DNA of 64,000 nucleotides, from contig CAJNAR010000177.1 of NCBI GenBank assembly GCA_905220665.1, positions 186,001 through 250,000 on the forward strand, read 5' to 3'. Positions within the stretch are counted from its first letter, which is position 1; each line of letters starts with the position of its first letter. Of this stretch, positions 36,351 to 49,061 are shown piece after piece. This DNA comes from Albugo candida. Lineage: Eukaryota; Oomycota; Peronosporomycetes; Albuginales; Albuginaceae. A model generated the notes under the pieces. The model was not told where the DNA came from. It was given only the letters and a program-made list of their open reading frames with translations, and made no database searches. The translations under genes and the position numbers were made by a program.

Positions 36351-36879
36351 GATCCTGATACCGGTAAAGCAGTGACGTCAGTCGTGAAACTGATTCCTCT
36401 CTCTCCTACTTTTTTTTTGCTTCGAAGACTTTTGACTCGAGAATTGTCTTAATAGAATCTCTTTGGGTCTCATCGTTGACCACCTCCGGCAAGATCATTT
36501 AGGATTCTCTCTCATCCATTTTGCTACTGTCCTTGACATGGCACGCCTCGTCGCATTGTTCTCACACATGACATGGAGGGGTACTGCCTTCCTTACTGTG
36601 TTTGATCCCCAAGCGTCCTAAATTTCTTTTTCTTTGTCTTGCTGCTCCCAAAATATCATCGGCGGAATATAGCAGCTACTCCATTATGCATCGATCAATC
36701 AATAGCTTCAGCGATTTGTCTTTTTCGTTTACCATCACCTCCAGATTTCTCCAGATTTAAAGGTCCAGTCGACGTAGAAAATTCTACGCAATATAACATA
36801 ACCCGGCGCTTTATCCAGATTGGAGTGTCTCCTACCGCGTTTATCGTACCCCCGGGCTTGGAACAGATGCAAGACAATT
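36351..36879. other. No gene recognised between gypsy and MULE remnants
   Basis: No coding sequence is recognised. The open readings here overlap on both strands without domain similarity. A polyguanine-rich stretch (36301-36330) lies just before it. Confidence 0.35.
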
Positions 36880-38860
36880 GAGATCCTTCTTAAAAAGGCG
36901 CTACCTGTGCGGAGGCAAGACCGAATAACGCTCTTGCAACTTTCTCATAGTTTCCGAAAAGCTTGTGTTTTTTTTCTAACGAGGCATTGCATGTTACAGT
37001 GTGGGATGTGCAAGCTTGTGAAGCTACCAGTGCTCATGGAAATGAGCTTCATGCAAGATTAACCCCATCTTTTGCAGCTCTTTGATGGAATGAGAGCAAG
37101 GTAATCCTGTAGTTCTCGTATATGTCTTAGTGCACTTTCCATCGTTCTCCATCGATAATGCCTTTTGGTACTGCTTAAAAAACCTGCAGAAAAAAAATAT
37201 GGTCAGTACATACCTTGACAGCAACTGTACAGAACTGCTTTTATACACTGGTATTACATTCTTCATTCAATGCATAATATGAGATCTTTCACAGTTGTCC
37301 AGAAGCTTCCACTAAGGCGGACGATAATGTGTGAACGATCGTATGCAGTTTTTTGACTTATTCCTTGGCGCTGCTGTTGAGCTTGGAGAACCAATCTCTC
37401 ATAGACTGTTGCCAAATATCCTTTTAAACTGTAGGCAATGTCTTCAAGGTTGCATGTCCGCCTTCAGCGCGAGATGCAGCTACATGCCCAAAATGCTTCA
37501 TTTTTTTCGTCCAAGCAAAGATAAATTTCTCCTGGTGCGGAATCCATTTGAAGTGTAAATACGCACATCCAGTCTCATTTCAATAGCATCTTTGAGTAGC
37601 ACCCAATTCTCTCCAAATTCCTGTCAATTGGTAGAGCAGTACAATCAGTGCTACTTTCTGAAAAATTCGTTCGAGTCTTCGTCATTTGCAAAGTGCTTCT
37701 TATCGTTTGCCAGGACATTCTTATGAAATATGCCATTTGCAAAGCTGATTCTTCGTTTCTAGTCGAACCCGTGAGATTGCAGCGATCAATGCCAATTTTC
37801 TGTCAGTTACAATGACAATCGGCTCAGTGATTCTACCTTGAAAAACTATCCTCATTTTCCAAGTGCCCAAATGATCTCATCTTCTTAGTCGTGTCGCAAA
37901 AAAACATAGTGAAGGGAATGTGACTGGTTTGTGCATGCCACACCCATGACATGGAGCAATGGCATTTGAAACCTGCAGATTTCGTCTGCTCTTAGTTAAT
38001 GTTGGGCAAAGATCTATTGCAAAGCATTTTAATCACCTGTTGGTTTTGTATTTCGAAAATTCGCTATAAGAATCTCCCCGAATAAAAATGGTAAATCTCC
38101 CTCCAGCATTCTTGTTTGGACGGCTAGGACCTTTGTCAACATCCTTAAACCCAAGGGCTCTCCCTTTATCCGCATCCCAGGATTATTTATGGTTACAATC
38201 GTAATACTGTCCCAGCATTCTTTTGACATGGTCCGTGCAAGTTATCTGTCGAGATAGAAGGCTTAGGTGCAATCAAGAGGCGTGTTAATTGATCCGATGA
38301 GGGATTCCGATCAAGCTCATGCCTAATGGCACTTTCCTCTAGTGTGTCCAGCTGTGCTTTTGGAGGGCACGATCAAGGAGGAATTCCGCTCGTTCACATT
38401 TAAAAAAATTGTAAATGTCTTCCTTGGGGGCAACAAAAGCAGGATCAGACTGCTTTATCGTGCTTAAAATTAACCGAGGAGCTGCTTCGCCTTTTATGAA
38501 GTCCAGAATTTGCTGCTTCTGCACCTGGTTCACTACCCTGGCTTCTGGAAATAATGCAAGATTCTCTGCTTCCTATAGATTTTGAGTTGCAACGACCACA
38601 CTCACTCGCCATTCTTGCACCAAATTTTGATTCAGTTGGCGTTGAATAGTGACTAATCATGGGCACATTAGAAGCCGCGTTGATGTTTGGCGGATCCTCG
38701 TGCCCCAGTTTTTGTACCGACCACCGTGGACGCAAACAAGCCACACCTTCTAAGTATTTCCGTACTTGTCGGCCTTTGTACGGCCTTTCTTTGTGGAATA
38801 GCCTTCTTGTACAGTAATATTTGAACTGCCTCTTCTGCAATCCCATAGATCACATAGGTT
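36880..38860 (-). mobile_element. MULE (Mutator-like) transposase remnant
   Basis: The minus strand keeps the landmarks of a MULE transposase in several frames. RFQMPLLHVMGVACTNQSH (near 37900-37985) is the region around the first catalytic Asp. IVIVTDRKLALIAAI (about 37780-37825) carries the second. SRAEGGHATLKT (about 37440-37480) carries the catalytic Glu. The C-terminal zinc finger of SWIM type reads CTKTYTRTTGLPCSHSI (37080-37140) and is followed by FHEHW. N-terminal readings extend to about 38860. Many stops. No long terminal inverted repeats were found by eye. Confidence 0.8.
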
Positions 38861-39344
38861 TTTTCTGTGGGTGTACCAATCGGCAGAGTGAGGAAAGAGT
38901 ATTCACGTTAGCGTGCTTATAGCAATGAATGTAGTTGTAAAGCGAGTTTTTTTAAAACTAGGGTGTGTGGCGATACCCGTTCCCATTTGATTAGGATGTT
39001 TAGGGTGTGTGGCTATACCGGCTTCCTAATTTATTTTGTTTTATCTATTTAAACCAAACAGAGGATACAAAAGCCATCAATTTATAGAGTCTGGTGGCGG
39101 ATAAGAGAAAAGGTGGAGACTGAATAACGGCTCCTTTTATTTTGGCAATAAGCTACACACATTCTGATTGGCTAGCGAACAGGCAACTGTCTTGTTAGTT
39201 GCATAAAATTAAAAATACCAAATTTGGCCAGAAAAAATCAGGAATTGATGGTTATAGATGTCTCGCATTGTATGGGTCATTATGATAAGTTGCTGACATA
39301 ATGATGGCAAATTGCAAAGCGATATTATTGAAGTTAACTCAATT
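38861..39344. other. No gene; short tandem repeat at the inner edge of the right arm
   Basis: No coding sequence is seen. A 42 bp unit occurs twice in tandem at about 38959-39042. From about 39270 the sequence again resembles the inner end of Copia-B in U4. Confidence 0.4.
38959..39042. repeat. Two imperfect 42 bp tandem copies
   Basis: Each copy starts with agggtgtgtggc followed by gatacccg or tataccgg, then ttccc or ttcct. It lies between the MULE remnant and the palindrome arm and may be a terminal sub-repeat of the MULE. Confidence 0.6.
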
Positions 39345-40922
39345 TACTATATAATTGCTTTATGTACAGTACAGTCTCTGTGATACAAGCACTTTTGATA
39401 TTTACCGCAAAGAGCGTTGCAGCTAATTGTTGGCGGTGTCAGTTCAACACACACTCGCTGCGATAGAACTGTGACCTTCGCCTCCTCTATCCTCTTCGTC
39501 ACAAGATATATTTCATCCGCATACAGACGTACGTATACGACACCATCCCGGGTACGCTTCACATCGACACATAGCTCCGCAACATAGTCCTTGAAACTCA
39601 TTCTAAGGTCAGATCCCGAATGGTTTCATTCCAAGAGCTTACTGCCGGATTCGAACCGTAGATCGCCTTCTCCAGCTTGCACACCATACATTTGGCATCC
39701 TCCACCCCGAATGTTAAGTTCATATGGACCATTTCCCTTAGGCCGCTCTTCAGGTACGCTGTATCCCCGTTCAATCGTTCCATCATGTAGTGGTATGCGG
39801 CACACCTTGCGCAACAAGCCAAGCTTCATATCAAATCCCACGACCATTATCGTCATTCTTTTTGCGCAATCGATAGGCATACCAGATATAACGAGCGTCC
39901 CAGTATGGTTTCGTGCATGCGAACTGAATAAAGCGTACATGGGACGACGCTGTTAAAGCAAACGTTCCATCTCGTTCCTCTCCACAAACCTAGATAGCTT
40001 GCCCGGTAAATTCTATTTGCTCATCCCTACCCGTCCTGGGCTGTTCGGGCGCAGGACCCCATTCATCGTCGAAGTCTTCCAAATTAAAATGCTGACTGTT
40101 CTCATTGTGGCGAGTGCGTGTCATAAATGCCTGCCACTTCACCCTCGTCTAGCTATATCGATTGTGGCATCGTGATCTCAAGCATAAGTCAAACACGGAT
40201 TTTATGTTCATCGACATTTTCTGCGTGTGCGAGAAATATGGAGCGAAAACGTTTGATTCGAGTTTCGTCATATCAAATCGCCAATATGAGCACAGCCTAC
40301 GAAGAAAGCTCTCATAATGCTCCATACTAGGCTTTCCCATAAATCCAACTCAAAATGCATCAATTACTTGTGTGTCGTGTTACTGGGACGCTTCATGTGA
40401 TACAGAGCTGGGCTATAGGCTTCGACCACTAATCCGTAGACACACGTTCGTGGTGGTTCATGATCGTTGCCCTCTCCAAGATCGTGTGATGTTCTGTTCC
40501 GCTACTCAGCTCTACTGGATGCATCGTTTGCTGGGGTACTATCCCTTTCGGAATGCACATATCGGTCATCGTCTTGTTCTCGTAAGTCTTTTCGTTGCAT
40601 GACGGCAGACAGTTTAAGCCATACCCATTTATATACAAGAAGCGTTTGGAGCTTCTTCAGCTCACCGACTAACTCGGTCTTCTTTTTCATAAAGTACGCC
40701 ATCACATACTGTGCGTGGTCATCAACGAATGTCAGTACCTGCTTGTAAGCACCTTCAATGGCGCTTTCATTACGTCCATCAAACCCGTTCCACTGCGCGG
40801 ATAATATTCGTCGATTCTCATGAAGGAATGATTTTCCGGTCCTTTTCCTCTTATGAACGCTCTTCATGTCACCTCGATCTCTTGCTTCACCACACTGCGC
40901 TTTAGTCCGTGCGTGTTTGCTT
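39345..40922 (-). mobile_element. Copia-B remnant (right arm)
   Basis: Mirror of 29259-30836: RT fragment at the low-coordinate end (39347-39601), integrase core at 40680-40867. It is identical to the left copy from 39430 on; the first 85 bases differ. Confidence 0.82.
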
Positions 40923-41001
40923 TAGCGTGTCACATCTAATTACCTTGGGTCGGTAATATATAGAATTACGATGTGCTGATAAACAGGGTAGTCAGTACAA
41001 A

Positions 41002-41238
41002 TGTTAGTATCACACCGCGTATTGCTAGCATGGTTACATATTTTCCTGATATGATCATGTGGTCACTGGCTGACGTGAGTTGGCGACGTCACTAAAGGAG
41101 CTTCCAGAACGTTTTAGAAGTGCTTAGAAGTATCGAAGGGTTTTCATTGGCTTAGAAGTAGTAAGAGATGTTCGCGAACAAAGCACTAAGGATACATCAA
41201 GTTCTCAGTTTACTCTCGCCTGCGCACAGGAGTCTACA
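41002..41238 (+). repeat. Copia-C 5' LTR (right arm)
   Basis: A 237 bp LTR. Shared landmarks with the 3' LTR are gcatggttacata, ttcctgatatg, ctaaaggagct, ttttcattggctta and cgcctgcgcaca. Confidence 0.85.
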
Positions 41239-41283
41239 GGCTGACAGCCAATGTCGATTGTCACGCTACTCAACCAGTGGAAC

Positions 41284-44200
41284 GATGTCCGCGAGTAGGA
41301 CAAACGTCATCCTTGATAACGATATCTACTTCCACTGGAACTTCGCCATGCGGATGACCCTGGCGAAGAAAGGACTGCTTGTTCATATAAAAATTTTGAA
41401 GCCGGATGCAGAAATCCCAGAGTCGTGGGGTCGTGGATACGGGACGACATGAATGCGCTAGGCTTATTTGACCTCGGTATTTTAGTGGAGCACCGGACAA
41501 AGATCAGATCTGCTTGATTCGCCATGCAAGCATGGACTACGCTGCGCGCGTTCTACAACCGGACGATGATACACAACCGAGTAACGCTGACGAGACGGCA
41601 GCAAGAGTCCAAGATGGAAAACAATACTTCGTTGGCCAAGCATCTTAGTCTTATCGACAAGCTGATAGTTGGTTTGCTGACGCTGCAAGGACCCATGGAT
41701 GACTCTCAAAAGCTTGTATTTATGCTGAGCAGTCTCCCACAGGAGAACGAGATTGTCTCGCCAATTGCGGAAACGCTAAGGAAAGTGACGTTGATCGAGG
41801 TGACGAAGAAGATTCTGAAGGAGTACGAGCGACTTGAGAAGAAGGAAACTACGCAGCGCGCGTTCAAACTGAATGCAGGACAATTTAAGAGATGCAATGG
41901 CAACGGTCGAAAAACGAGCGGCCCACGGAGGAACGAAGATGAATTCAAAGAAAAGTGCTTCAAGTGTGGCCAAGGTGGAAACTAAAGCGGGCCTGTCCGA
42001 AGCGGATCAGTACCGAGGAAGACGGTGCTGTGTTTGCTGCTGGGGAAGGGCGATGTGAAGAATGTATCATTCACAGTGGGGCTAGGTCGCACACGACACC
42101 TCATCGGAGCGATCTCTTTGATCCAAGTAGTTGAGAGATAGTCAACAAGTCTCTATCGTGGATGGCAAGAAGCCGCAGCTGGCTGGAATGGGGACACTCA
42201 AGTTGAATAGTTTGGATGGCCCACAGAGAAAGATGGCCGAGGTCCTGTACATCCCAGGACTCGACAGGCGTTTACTGTCAGTTGGAAAGCTGGCAAGACG
42301 TAGTATGATGGTGGAAATGCGGAGCTCATCCTGTGTCATTTGGAGTGACAAACGCGCAATTGCAAGTGGCAAGAAAGTATGCAAAGCGTACTTTTTGAAT
42401 TGTCAGCAAGAAGAGGCTCAGCTTGTGGAGTACGCATATGAACATAGTGAGTGGGAGCTTTGGCACGCTCTCTTGGGACACCCCGGGATGACTAGTATGG
42501 ACAATAGACAGCGGGCTACGAACGGTATGCCTGAGTTGAAAAAGAGCATTGAGAAGCCGTACGGTGGATGCTTGAAGGGAAAGCAGACGGTAAATGCATT
42601 CCCGTCCCAGTCACTTACGATGATATTATACGTGTTAAAGCTAGAGCATACGGACTTAAAGGGACCTATGAGGACGGTATCAAAGGGTGGTGAAAGATTT
42701 CTGCTAACGTTCGTTGACGACTATTCGAGATTTGTGGTGGTCTACTTTATGAAATACAAGGGCGAGGTGGCCTCTAGACTATGCGCGTCCAAGGACTTCT
42801 ACGAGAATCAATGGCCCAAGCGCTTGTAGTGTATGCGTTCAGACAACGGGATGGAGTTTTTCAACAAGAAGGTTGCTGATATATGTGATGCGTCAGCGGA
42901 CGGTGCCGTACAGCCAGCAACAAAATCGTGTTTCGGAACGGGTGCATCGCACGATTATGGAAAATGCGCGGAGCATGCTACATGAAAAGGACGTGTCTAT
43001 TTTGTCTATTGAATGGTCGGCTGAATCAGTGAGTACTTTAGTGTACTTGATCAACAGGTCCACTAAATCTGCGAACTCGGTCGTCAAACAGTTCGAGTTT
43101 GATCTAAAAGGAAAACAAGGATTCAGCATTTGCGTGTATATGGCTCGCAAGGGTATGCTCACATTGATGACGCCAAGAGGACGAAACTCGAATCAAAGAG
43201 ATTCCTGTGTATATTTCTCGGGTACGCAGCGAACACAAAGAGTTTCAGGGTGTATGATCTAGAAATATCTAAGTTTGTTATATCGCGCTTTGTAAAGCTG
43301 GACGAGCGGGAGGTTAATGGAGTATACGACATGGTGGTACCGGAGAAAGAACTAATCTTCAGGTATATTCGGGGCAGTGACGAAGCAGTGGGTTCGGTGG
43401 GCTGTCCGCCCGATAAAGATGAGCCATTGGAAAATGTCGACGAAAACAGCGCTCCTGATATCGAGATAGGATCAATTCCATATAAAACAGGTATCGGAAT
43501 ACCTCAATTACCCGTCCGAGAACATCGAATAGCAACAGGGGGCGAGATGACTGTGTATCAAGCTCCGATACAGTATTCCAGGAAGACCAGATATAGTTTT
43601 AAATAGAACGGAACGATCAAGACACTCACACGGAAGCCTTTTTATGTTGGACAATGTATATGGCATTGAATATGTGTGAGAAGGCAGCGATGGCCCACCT
43701 TCTCCAAAGCGCACCAGAATTGACGATATAGGACTTACCACTGAAGCAGTAATAATCTACGCTGCAAGCTCTAGTAAGGCGGATGATGCTCCCTCAACAA
43801 ATATTCAAGCGATGAATATCGATGACATTCGCGAATGGATACATGCGGTACAAGCAGAGCTCGATGCAAACGCGGAAAACGGGTCTTGGACGCCTGTCCC
43901 AAGGAGGAAGGATGTCTGCCCGATGAGATGCAGATGGGTCTTTGCGAGAAAGAGCAGCGAGTTCGAACAACTGATACGCTACAACGATCGGCTTGTTGCG
44001 ATAGGGTTCAAGAAGAAATTCGGTGTTGACTTCTTCGAGACGTACTCGCCCTTGGCGAACATGAACTCGATCAGGGTTATGCTGGCTGTTGTGGTGGCGA
44101 ATGGATACGTGACAAAACAGCTGGATGCAGAAAACACAAACCAAAACAGCGATCTCAAGGAAGAGGTATACATGGAAGTGCTCTCCACATAGCTATCTCC

Positions 44201-45345
44201 TTCAGAATAATGACCAGGCTGTAGATGGCGATATGCGGTCTCAAGCAAGCTGCAAATGCATAAAACAGGAAATTCCACGCTGTATTCCTAAAGATAGGTT
44301 TTCTAAGCAGCGAAGCCGATCCGTGTGGACGTCAAGGGTCAACAGTGAATTCACGTCTATGTGTGGCTATATGTCGACGACATGATCATCGCTTCCCGAA
44401 CGAGAAAATAAATTTAAGATGTAAAGGCAGCGCTCAAGAACTCGTTCAAGATGAAATAATTGGGCAAGGTCAAAATTGTTCTTGGTATTGAGATCGAACA
44501 TGAACGCAATGGGAGTACACTGATGATTTGACAGTCCCGGTACATCGGCGACGTTGGAAAAAGGTTACAGCAGCAAAATGCGAAGGACGTCATCAAGCCA
44601 TGCGAAGCGAGTTGAAAGCTGTCGAAGAAACATCTTCAAATAAAAAAATGAGCGAGCACAAAAGTAGTCGACGTCGTACAGTCTTTGATAGAATGTTTGC
44701 TATACATCACCACATGACGCGCCCCGATGTCGCGTAAGTGGTCACGCAACTCTCACGTTTCTCGTAGAACCCAGTTAAGTAACATTGGAAGACTGCTATT
44801 CGTGTTCTTCGCTACCTTAATACAACAAAGGACTACGGAACTACCTACGACGTTAGTGCTTACGAGGTGCATGCTACAGCGCAGACGGACGCGGACTGGG
44901 GAAGCAACATCGATAATCGACACTCAGTGTGAGAGACATTGGTGATCATTGGTGGCGCACCAGTTGTATTTAACCCAAAGTATCAACGCACGGTGGCTTT
45001 AAGCTCAGCAGAAGCAGAGTACATGGCTCCAATCCTGTGTATGCAGGAACTGCTGTGGGTTCGCCCACTGCTCTAGGAATTCGGCCTCGAGCAAGTGGAA
45101 GCAACGTATGTATGGGAAGATAATTAGGGTGCCATTGAACTTGCTAAAAATGCAAGATGCAATTCCAGGACCAAGCACGTCGATATTCTTCGTCATTTTA
45201 TCCGGGAAATGTGGCTCGAGACGTCATTGTGGTCAAATGCATTTCCACGGTGAACCAGTTAGCAGACATGTTGACGAAGACTCTAGGGTCCAAGCGACTG
45301 AAGTATCTGCTGCAAGGAAGCGGCATCGGACCCAAACCAATCTAG
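41284..45345 (+). pseudogene. Copia-C gag-pol, broken (right arm)
   Basis: The gag N-terminus starts at 41284 (MSASRTNVILDND, then FHWNFAMRMTLAKKGLL), loses its frame near 41450 and continues at 41524-41985 with the UBN2-type gag core and CFKCGQGGN, a zinc knuckle cut by a stop. The protease site is degenerate: where active copia has Asp-Ser-Gly it reads VGLGRTRHLIG (about 42075-42105). GAG-pre-integrase and integrase core: ELWHALLGHPGMTS (42455-42495) and LTFVDDYSRFVVVYFMKYK (42709-42765). Integrase end: 42873-43606. RT: 43812-44192 with WVFARK, then a YVDD-like box near 44365-44385. RNase H: DADWGSN, LSSAEAEYM, near 44885-45025. There are at least ten stops or frame changes. Confidence 0.9.
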
Positions 45346-45358
45346 AATTAGCGGTAGG

Positions 45359-45574
45359 TGGGAGTATTGATATTTTACCACTTATTGCTTGCATGGTTAC
45401 ATACATTCCTGATATGGTCATGACGCCGCTAAAGGAGCTCCCAGAAGTTTATAGAAGCGCTTATAAGGATCGAAGAGTTTTCATTGGCTTAGATGTAGTA
45501 AGAGTTGTTTGCGAATAAAGACGAAGATTATATTATCTTCCCACTTGACCTTCGCCTGCGCACACGAGTCTACA
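45359..45574 (+). repeat. Copia-C 3' LTR (right arm)
   Basis: A 216 bp LTR beginning TGGGAGTATT after the purine tract gcggtagg, ending GTCTACA. Confidence 0.85.
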
Positions 45575-45850
45575 ACAAAGACGACATGCGACAGTTGACC
45601 GAGTTGTAAGATTGGCAATGATTCATTCGTTTCTGTACTTTATGTCCAGTATACCAACAAGAAGCCCGCATGAACCTCGCAACGACGTATCCCCACCATC
45701 TACATTGAACTCTCAAGTCTCTTTGATGATATTATACAACATTTCCAACCAGATGAGTTAGCAAGTGATTGTAACCCAAAGCTTGTCCCTTCTGCAAAAC
45801 GTGAACATTGCAAGTGCTAGATAGGATAGCAAAATTGTAAATCGGAAGAC

Positions 45851-47430
45851 TACACTCCGCGCCATAAATATAGGGACAACCGTTTATTTTCTATATTGTG
45901 CTTAATTTTCCTTTGTTTTGACTGCTGATTGAATAAAACATGTTCCTACGTTGAGCCAATCATTTTGGGTTTTTGTTTGTGTTGATCGGTTAAGTGGAAG
46001 TGGTAAAGTTGGCGGGAAGGTACACAGACCTGCGCGACACATTGATAGTGTACACCACCACTCGACCACACAGGTAGAAAACGCATTTACTTCGCCTTTA
46101 GTCAACATGGATGGATTCTTCTGAATGTTTTCTGCGTCCTTATAGTCGAGTTAAGCGTTTTTTTGAAGTGAAGCCATGGGGCGAAAGCCAGCTCTGACCG
46201 AGTACGAGAAAGGGCAAATTGACGCCCTCAGGTCGAACAAAAAAACTCTACGGACAATTGCTGCGAGCCTAGGGCGCTCCACAAACGTCGTCCACGCTTA
46301 CCTACGAAATCCTGATGGCTATGGAATGAAAAAGAGCCCTGGAAGGAAGCTGAAACTCTGGCCGCGTGATGTGCGGTGCATCATCAATGCCACAATCAGC
46401 GGTGATTTGTCCGCTGCTGCCATCGCCAGCACTGTGAGCCTACAGGTGAGCAAAAGGAACGTTCAACGCTTGCTCCAGCGAGCGCCTCATCTTGTCTACA
46501 TGAAGATGAAACCCACACCAAACTCAGGAAGCGCCACCACACGGCACGACTTGAATGGGCCAAACAGAAGCTCAAGGATTGCACTGACTGGGACCGGATC
46601 ATCTTTTCAGACGAGAATCGGTTCACGCTGGACGGACCAGATGGTTGCAAGTATTATTGGCACGATATCCGGCTCGAAGCAAGGACATTTTATAGCCCTC
46701 AAAGTGGAGGGGGTGGCATCATGGTACGGGGCGGTTTCTCCGCAGAAGGGTTGACATCCTTGGCCCCATTGAATGGTCGTCAGAACTAGTTTGACTACCA
46801 GGAGACGTTAACTAACCATCTATTACCTTTCGCAGATCGTGAACATCAAGATGGCTACGAATTTCAGCATGATAACGCAAGTATCCATTCATCTAAATCG
46901 ACCAGTGCCTTTCTCAAGGACCTCAAACTCAATGTGATGAAGTGGCCGGCTCTTTCGCCGGACTGAATCCGATAGAGAATATTTGGGGTGACATTGCGCG
47001 TTCTGTTTACGGTTACGAACGCCAATATCACTCGGTTGGCGACCTTGAAGCGGCAGTCAGGGAAGTTTGGTCAGAAATAAGTCAAGAACGGCTACATGCG
47101 CTCTTGAAATCGATGTGCGATCGCTGCTTGGAGGTCATTGAGCTAAAGGGTTTCAAGACACACTACTAGCGCCAAACATAGAGCATAAATGCAGTGTTCA
47201 AAGTCGAAGAACGCGCAATATAACAGGTGCTCCTTATCATTTTGACGCGGCCTATTTTCACTTTTTTGCTCATAACTATGAATCGAAAAATCTAATTCTG
47301 AATTTAAGTAAATATTCCAAACCGCCGTTCTTATTTTAATCTAAAGCATGTATAGTGCAATCAATCTACACTTTTTTCACATCTTTTTCGAAGAAAAAAA
47401 CGTGTCCCTATCTTTATGGCGCGGAGTGTA
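45851..47430 (+). mobile_element. Tc1/mariner element (right arm)
   Basis: Terminal inverted repeats lie at 45851-45878 and 47403-47430, with TA at both borders. It is identical to the left-arm copy. Confidence 0.93.
46176..47169 (+). pseudogene. Tc1/mariner transposase, broken (right arm)
   Basis: The DNA-binding half is intact from 46176 to about 46515. A frameshift then moves the catalytic core to another frame (FSDENRF near 46605-46625). An in-frame TAG lies at 46787-46789 and a one-base loss near 46963 precedes LNPIENIWGDIA. The final frame runs to the stop at 47169. The family uses a D-D-34-E catalytic triad; all three residues can be seen but on separate pieces. No upstream frame would restore a full protein. 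Confidence 0.92.
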
Positions 47431-47432
47431 TT

Positions 47433-47585
47433 ACGATGTCGGTATTAAATAACCTTGGATAGGTAATAAACACAATTGCGATGCGCTGGTTACTGAGGTA
47501 GGCACTAAAAATGACGCCGTACGACATTTGCCCAAGTTATTACAGTGGTAACGATCTGTTCGAGCCAAAAGATTATGTGCAAGTA
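47433..47585 (+). repeat. R repeat next to the dead SPF gene (right arm)
   Basis: It contains ataaccttggataggtaat, gcgatgcgctgg and aaaatgacgccgtacgacat, the same blocks as in front of the U1 and U4 genes. A second copy in this arm is split by Copia-C (40922-41001 and 45575-45645). Mirror copies in the left arm are at 22596-22748 and at 24536-24606 plus 29180-29259. Confidence 0.65.
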
Positions 47586-47675
47586 TCCCGACCGAATATT
47601 CGAAATTAACATTTTGGGAAGCAACATATCAGGCTCATTTACGAATTTACCTCGTATCAAAGATTAACCCGAAAA

Positions 47676-48385
47676 ATGAACATATTACGAATTCAATTCT
47701 ATTTCGTTTCTAAAGCTAGTCTCTTTATCCCATCAGAATCGGTCGACCCGATTTGTTAAATTGATAAAACATTCATTTGGTTACACCCAATTATTAAAGA
47801 CATGCGTGGAGTTCAATCGTGTACAGCCATCATGACCGATTTTGGTGATCCAGAGGACGGGATATGTGGTGAGGGTAAATGGGACTGCACTTTGAAACTC
47901 CGCCCTGGTTCTGCAACCTATTCCGATTTCACTTTTTGCGTCTATCGTCAAGTGAGAAGCTCCTTTGGAATTCTCATTTCATGCGGTTCTGAAGCAGCCG
48001 ACATCCCAAGTGCTGTACTGGTTAGCCAAAAGCACGCGTACTGGACTTTGCCCGACCTAGAAATTCAAATTGATGACAGTAAATACACGATACCGGGTGC
48101 TTTCAATTCTATAGCAAGAATGAAATGCTAATGTAGCTACCGACACGACGCTCTCTCTACTCCGTGTTCTCAACGCAAGTGGAAGTTAAAATGCAGATGA
48201 AGATTGAACCATATGGATACAAGTACAGTTTCTGGATCAATGCAGCTGAGGTTGAAGTCCATGACGAATTATTTGTACCACACTTCTTGATGAATCATCG
48301 TTTTGAATTTACCAAAGCCAAAGCGGGACACTCCAATATAGAGGTGTCTTTTTGCATTGAATTTCCTCGCAATAGTAATGCTTAA
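47676..48385 (+). pseudogene. SPF-family secreted-protein pseudogene (right arm)
   Basis: The start at 47676 aligns with the starts of the two open family members. The only nonsense codon in the first part is TAA at 47757-47759, where the U4 copy has Lys. The frame then stays open to 48131. A single frame change about 48130-48164 leads to the C-terminal piece with VPHFLMNHRFEFTKAKAG and IEFPRN. The gene is thus lightly damaged compared with the transposons around it. The protein is quite different from the U1 and U4 copies outside the motifs. Confidence 0.83.
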
Positions 48386-48850
48386 GAGCGAATATATCGA
48401 TGCAATTTTTCAATTGTGGACATTACCTCCCTCAGTAATGGCTCTATAGTCTCCTAGACTATATTCCCAGTTCCCTTATCTGTACTTTGTGCATGCAACT
48501 CACGCAACAAGTAGTCACACTTCCTCAACCTTGTAAGAGTATCAGTACAATCATTTCACCAACTCTCTACCAATTCCATCCTTTAATTACGCGCGTATCA
48601 ACAACTTGCAATGGGAGGATAGGCACTAAACCGACCAAATACCTCCAAGATATACTACTGTCGCGTACATTCCGTCTTGAAGTCAATGCATGCCGCATCC
48701 GTTGAACATTTTTGCTAGCAGTATCGATCCAGACGCCACTTGCCTTCTCAATCTCCTAACTGAACATTAATCGCAATTCCAAGACCACAAACGAATTCTA
48801 TTTTTAGAAATAGCAAACAAAAAAATCCTTTTAACCAAATCACATTACAC
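48386..48850. other. Intergenic remnant between dead SPF gene and permease fragment (right arm)
   Basis: There is no gene. The stretch aligns in pieces with 57792-58336 and 11041-11437. Its mirror is 21331-21795. Confidence 0.45.
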
Positions 48851-49061
48851 CAACGAAAAATGACTCGGACACCGAACCGAGATATCTTATGTGCCATCGC
48901 GTTTCCAAGGCTGGGCGATAAACATGAGATTGGTGGCCACTTGCATTCTCTCTGAGATCCATAGAGCGATGACGGGGTCGAACGTCCCTTCCACGAATAG
49001 AAAATTGATCATCACTTTGGGGTACATATCATCCAACAGCGCGAGCATAACCTAAAAACTT
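48851..49061 (-). pseudogene. APC permease C-terminal fragment (right arm)
   Basis: Mirror of 21121-21330; only the last roughly 65 codons of the permease remain. Confidence 0.85.

Larger units (their letters stand above)
41002..45574 (+). mobile_element. Copia-C, complete but dead Ty1/copia element (right arm)
   Basis: The 5' LTR is 41002-41238 and the 3' LTR 45359-45574. The target-site duplication acaaa is at 40997-41001 and 45575-45579. With the element removed, the flanks read gtagtcagtacaaagacgac, which matches the uninterrupted R repeat at 10040-10060 and 56533-56552. The LTRs have diverged by many substitutions and one length difference. Confidence 0.94.

Noticed and set aside
36135..36452. 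105-codon plus-strand reading in the spacer
   Set aside because: It is antisense to the gypsy RT start, which has clear family motifs.
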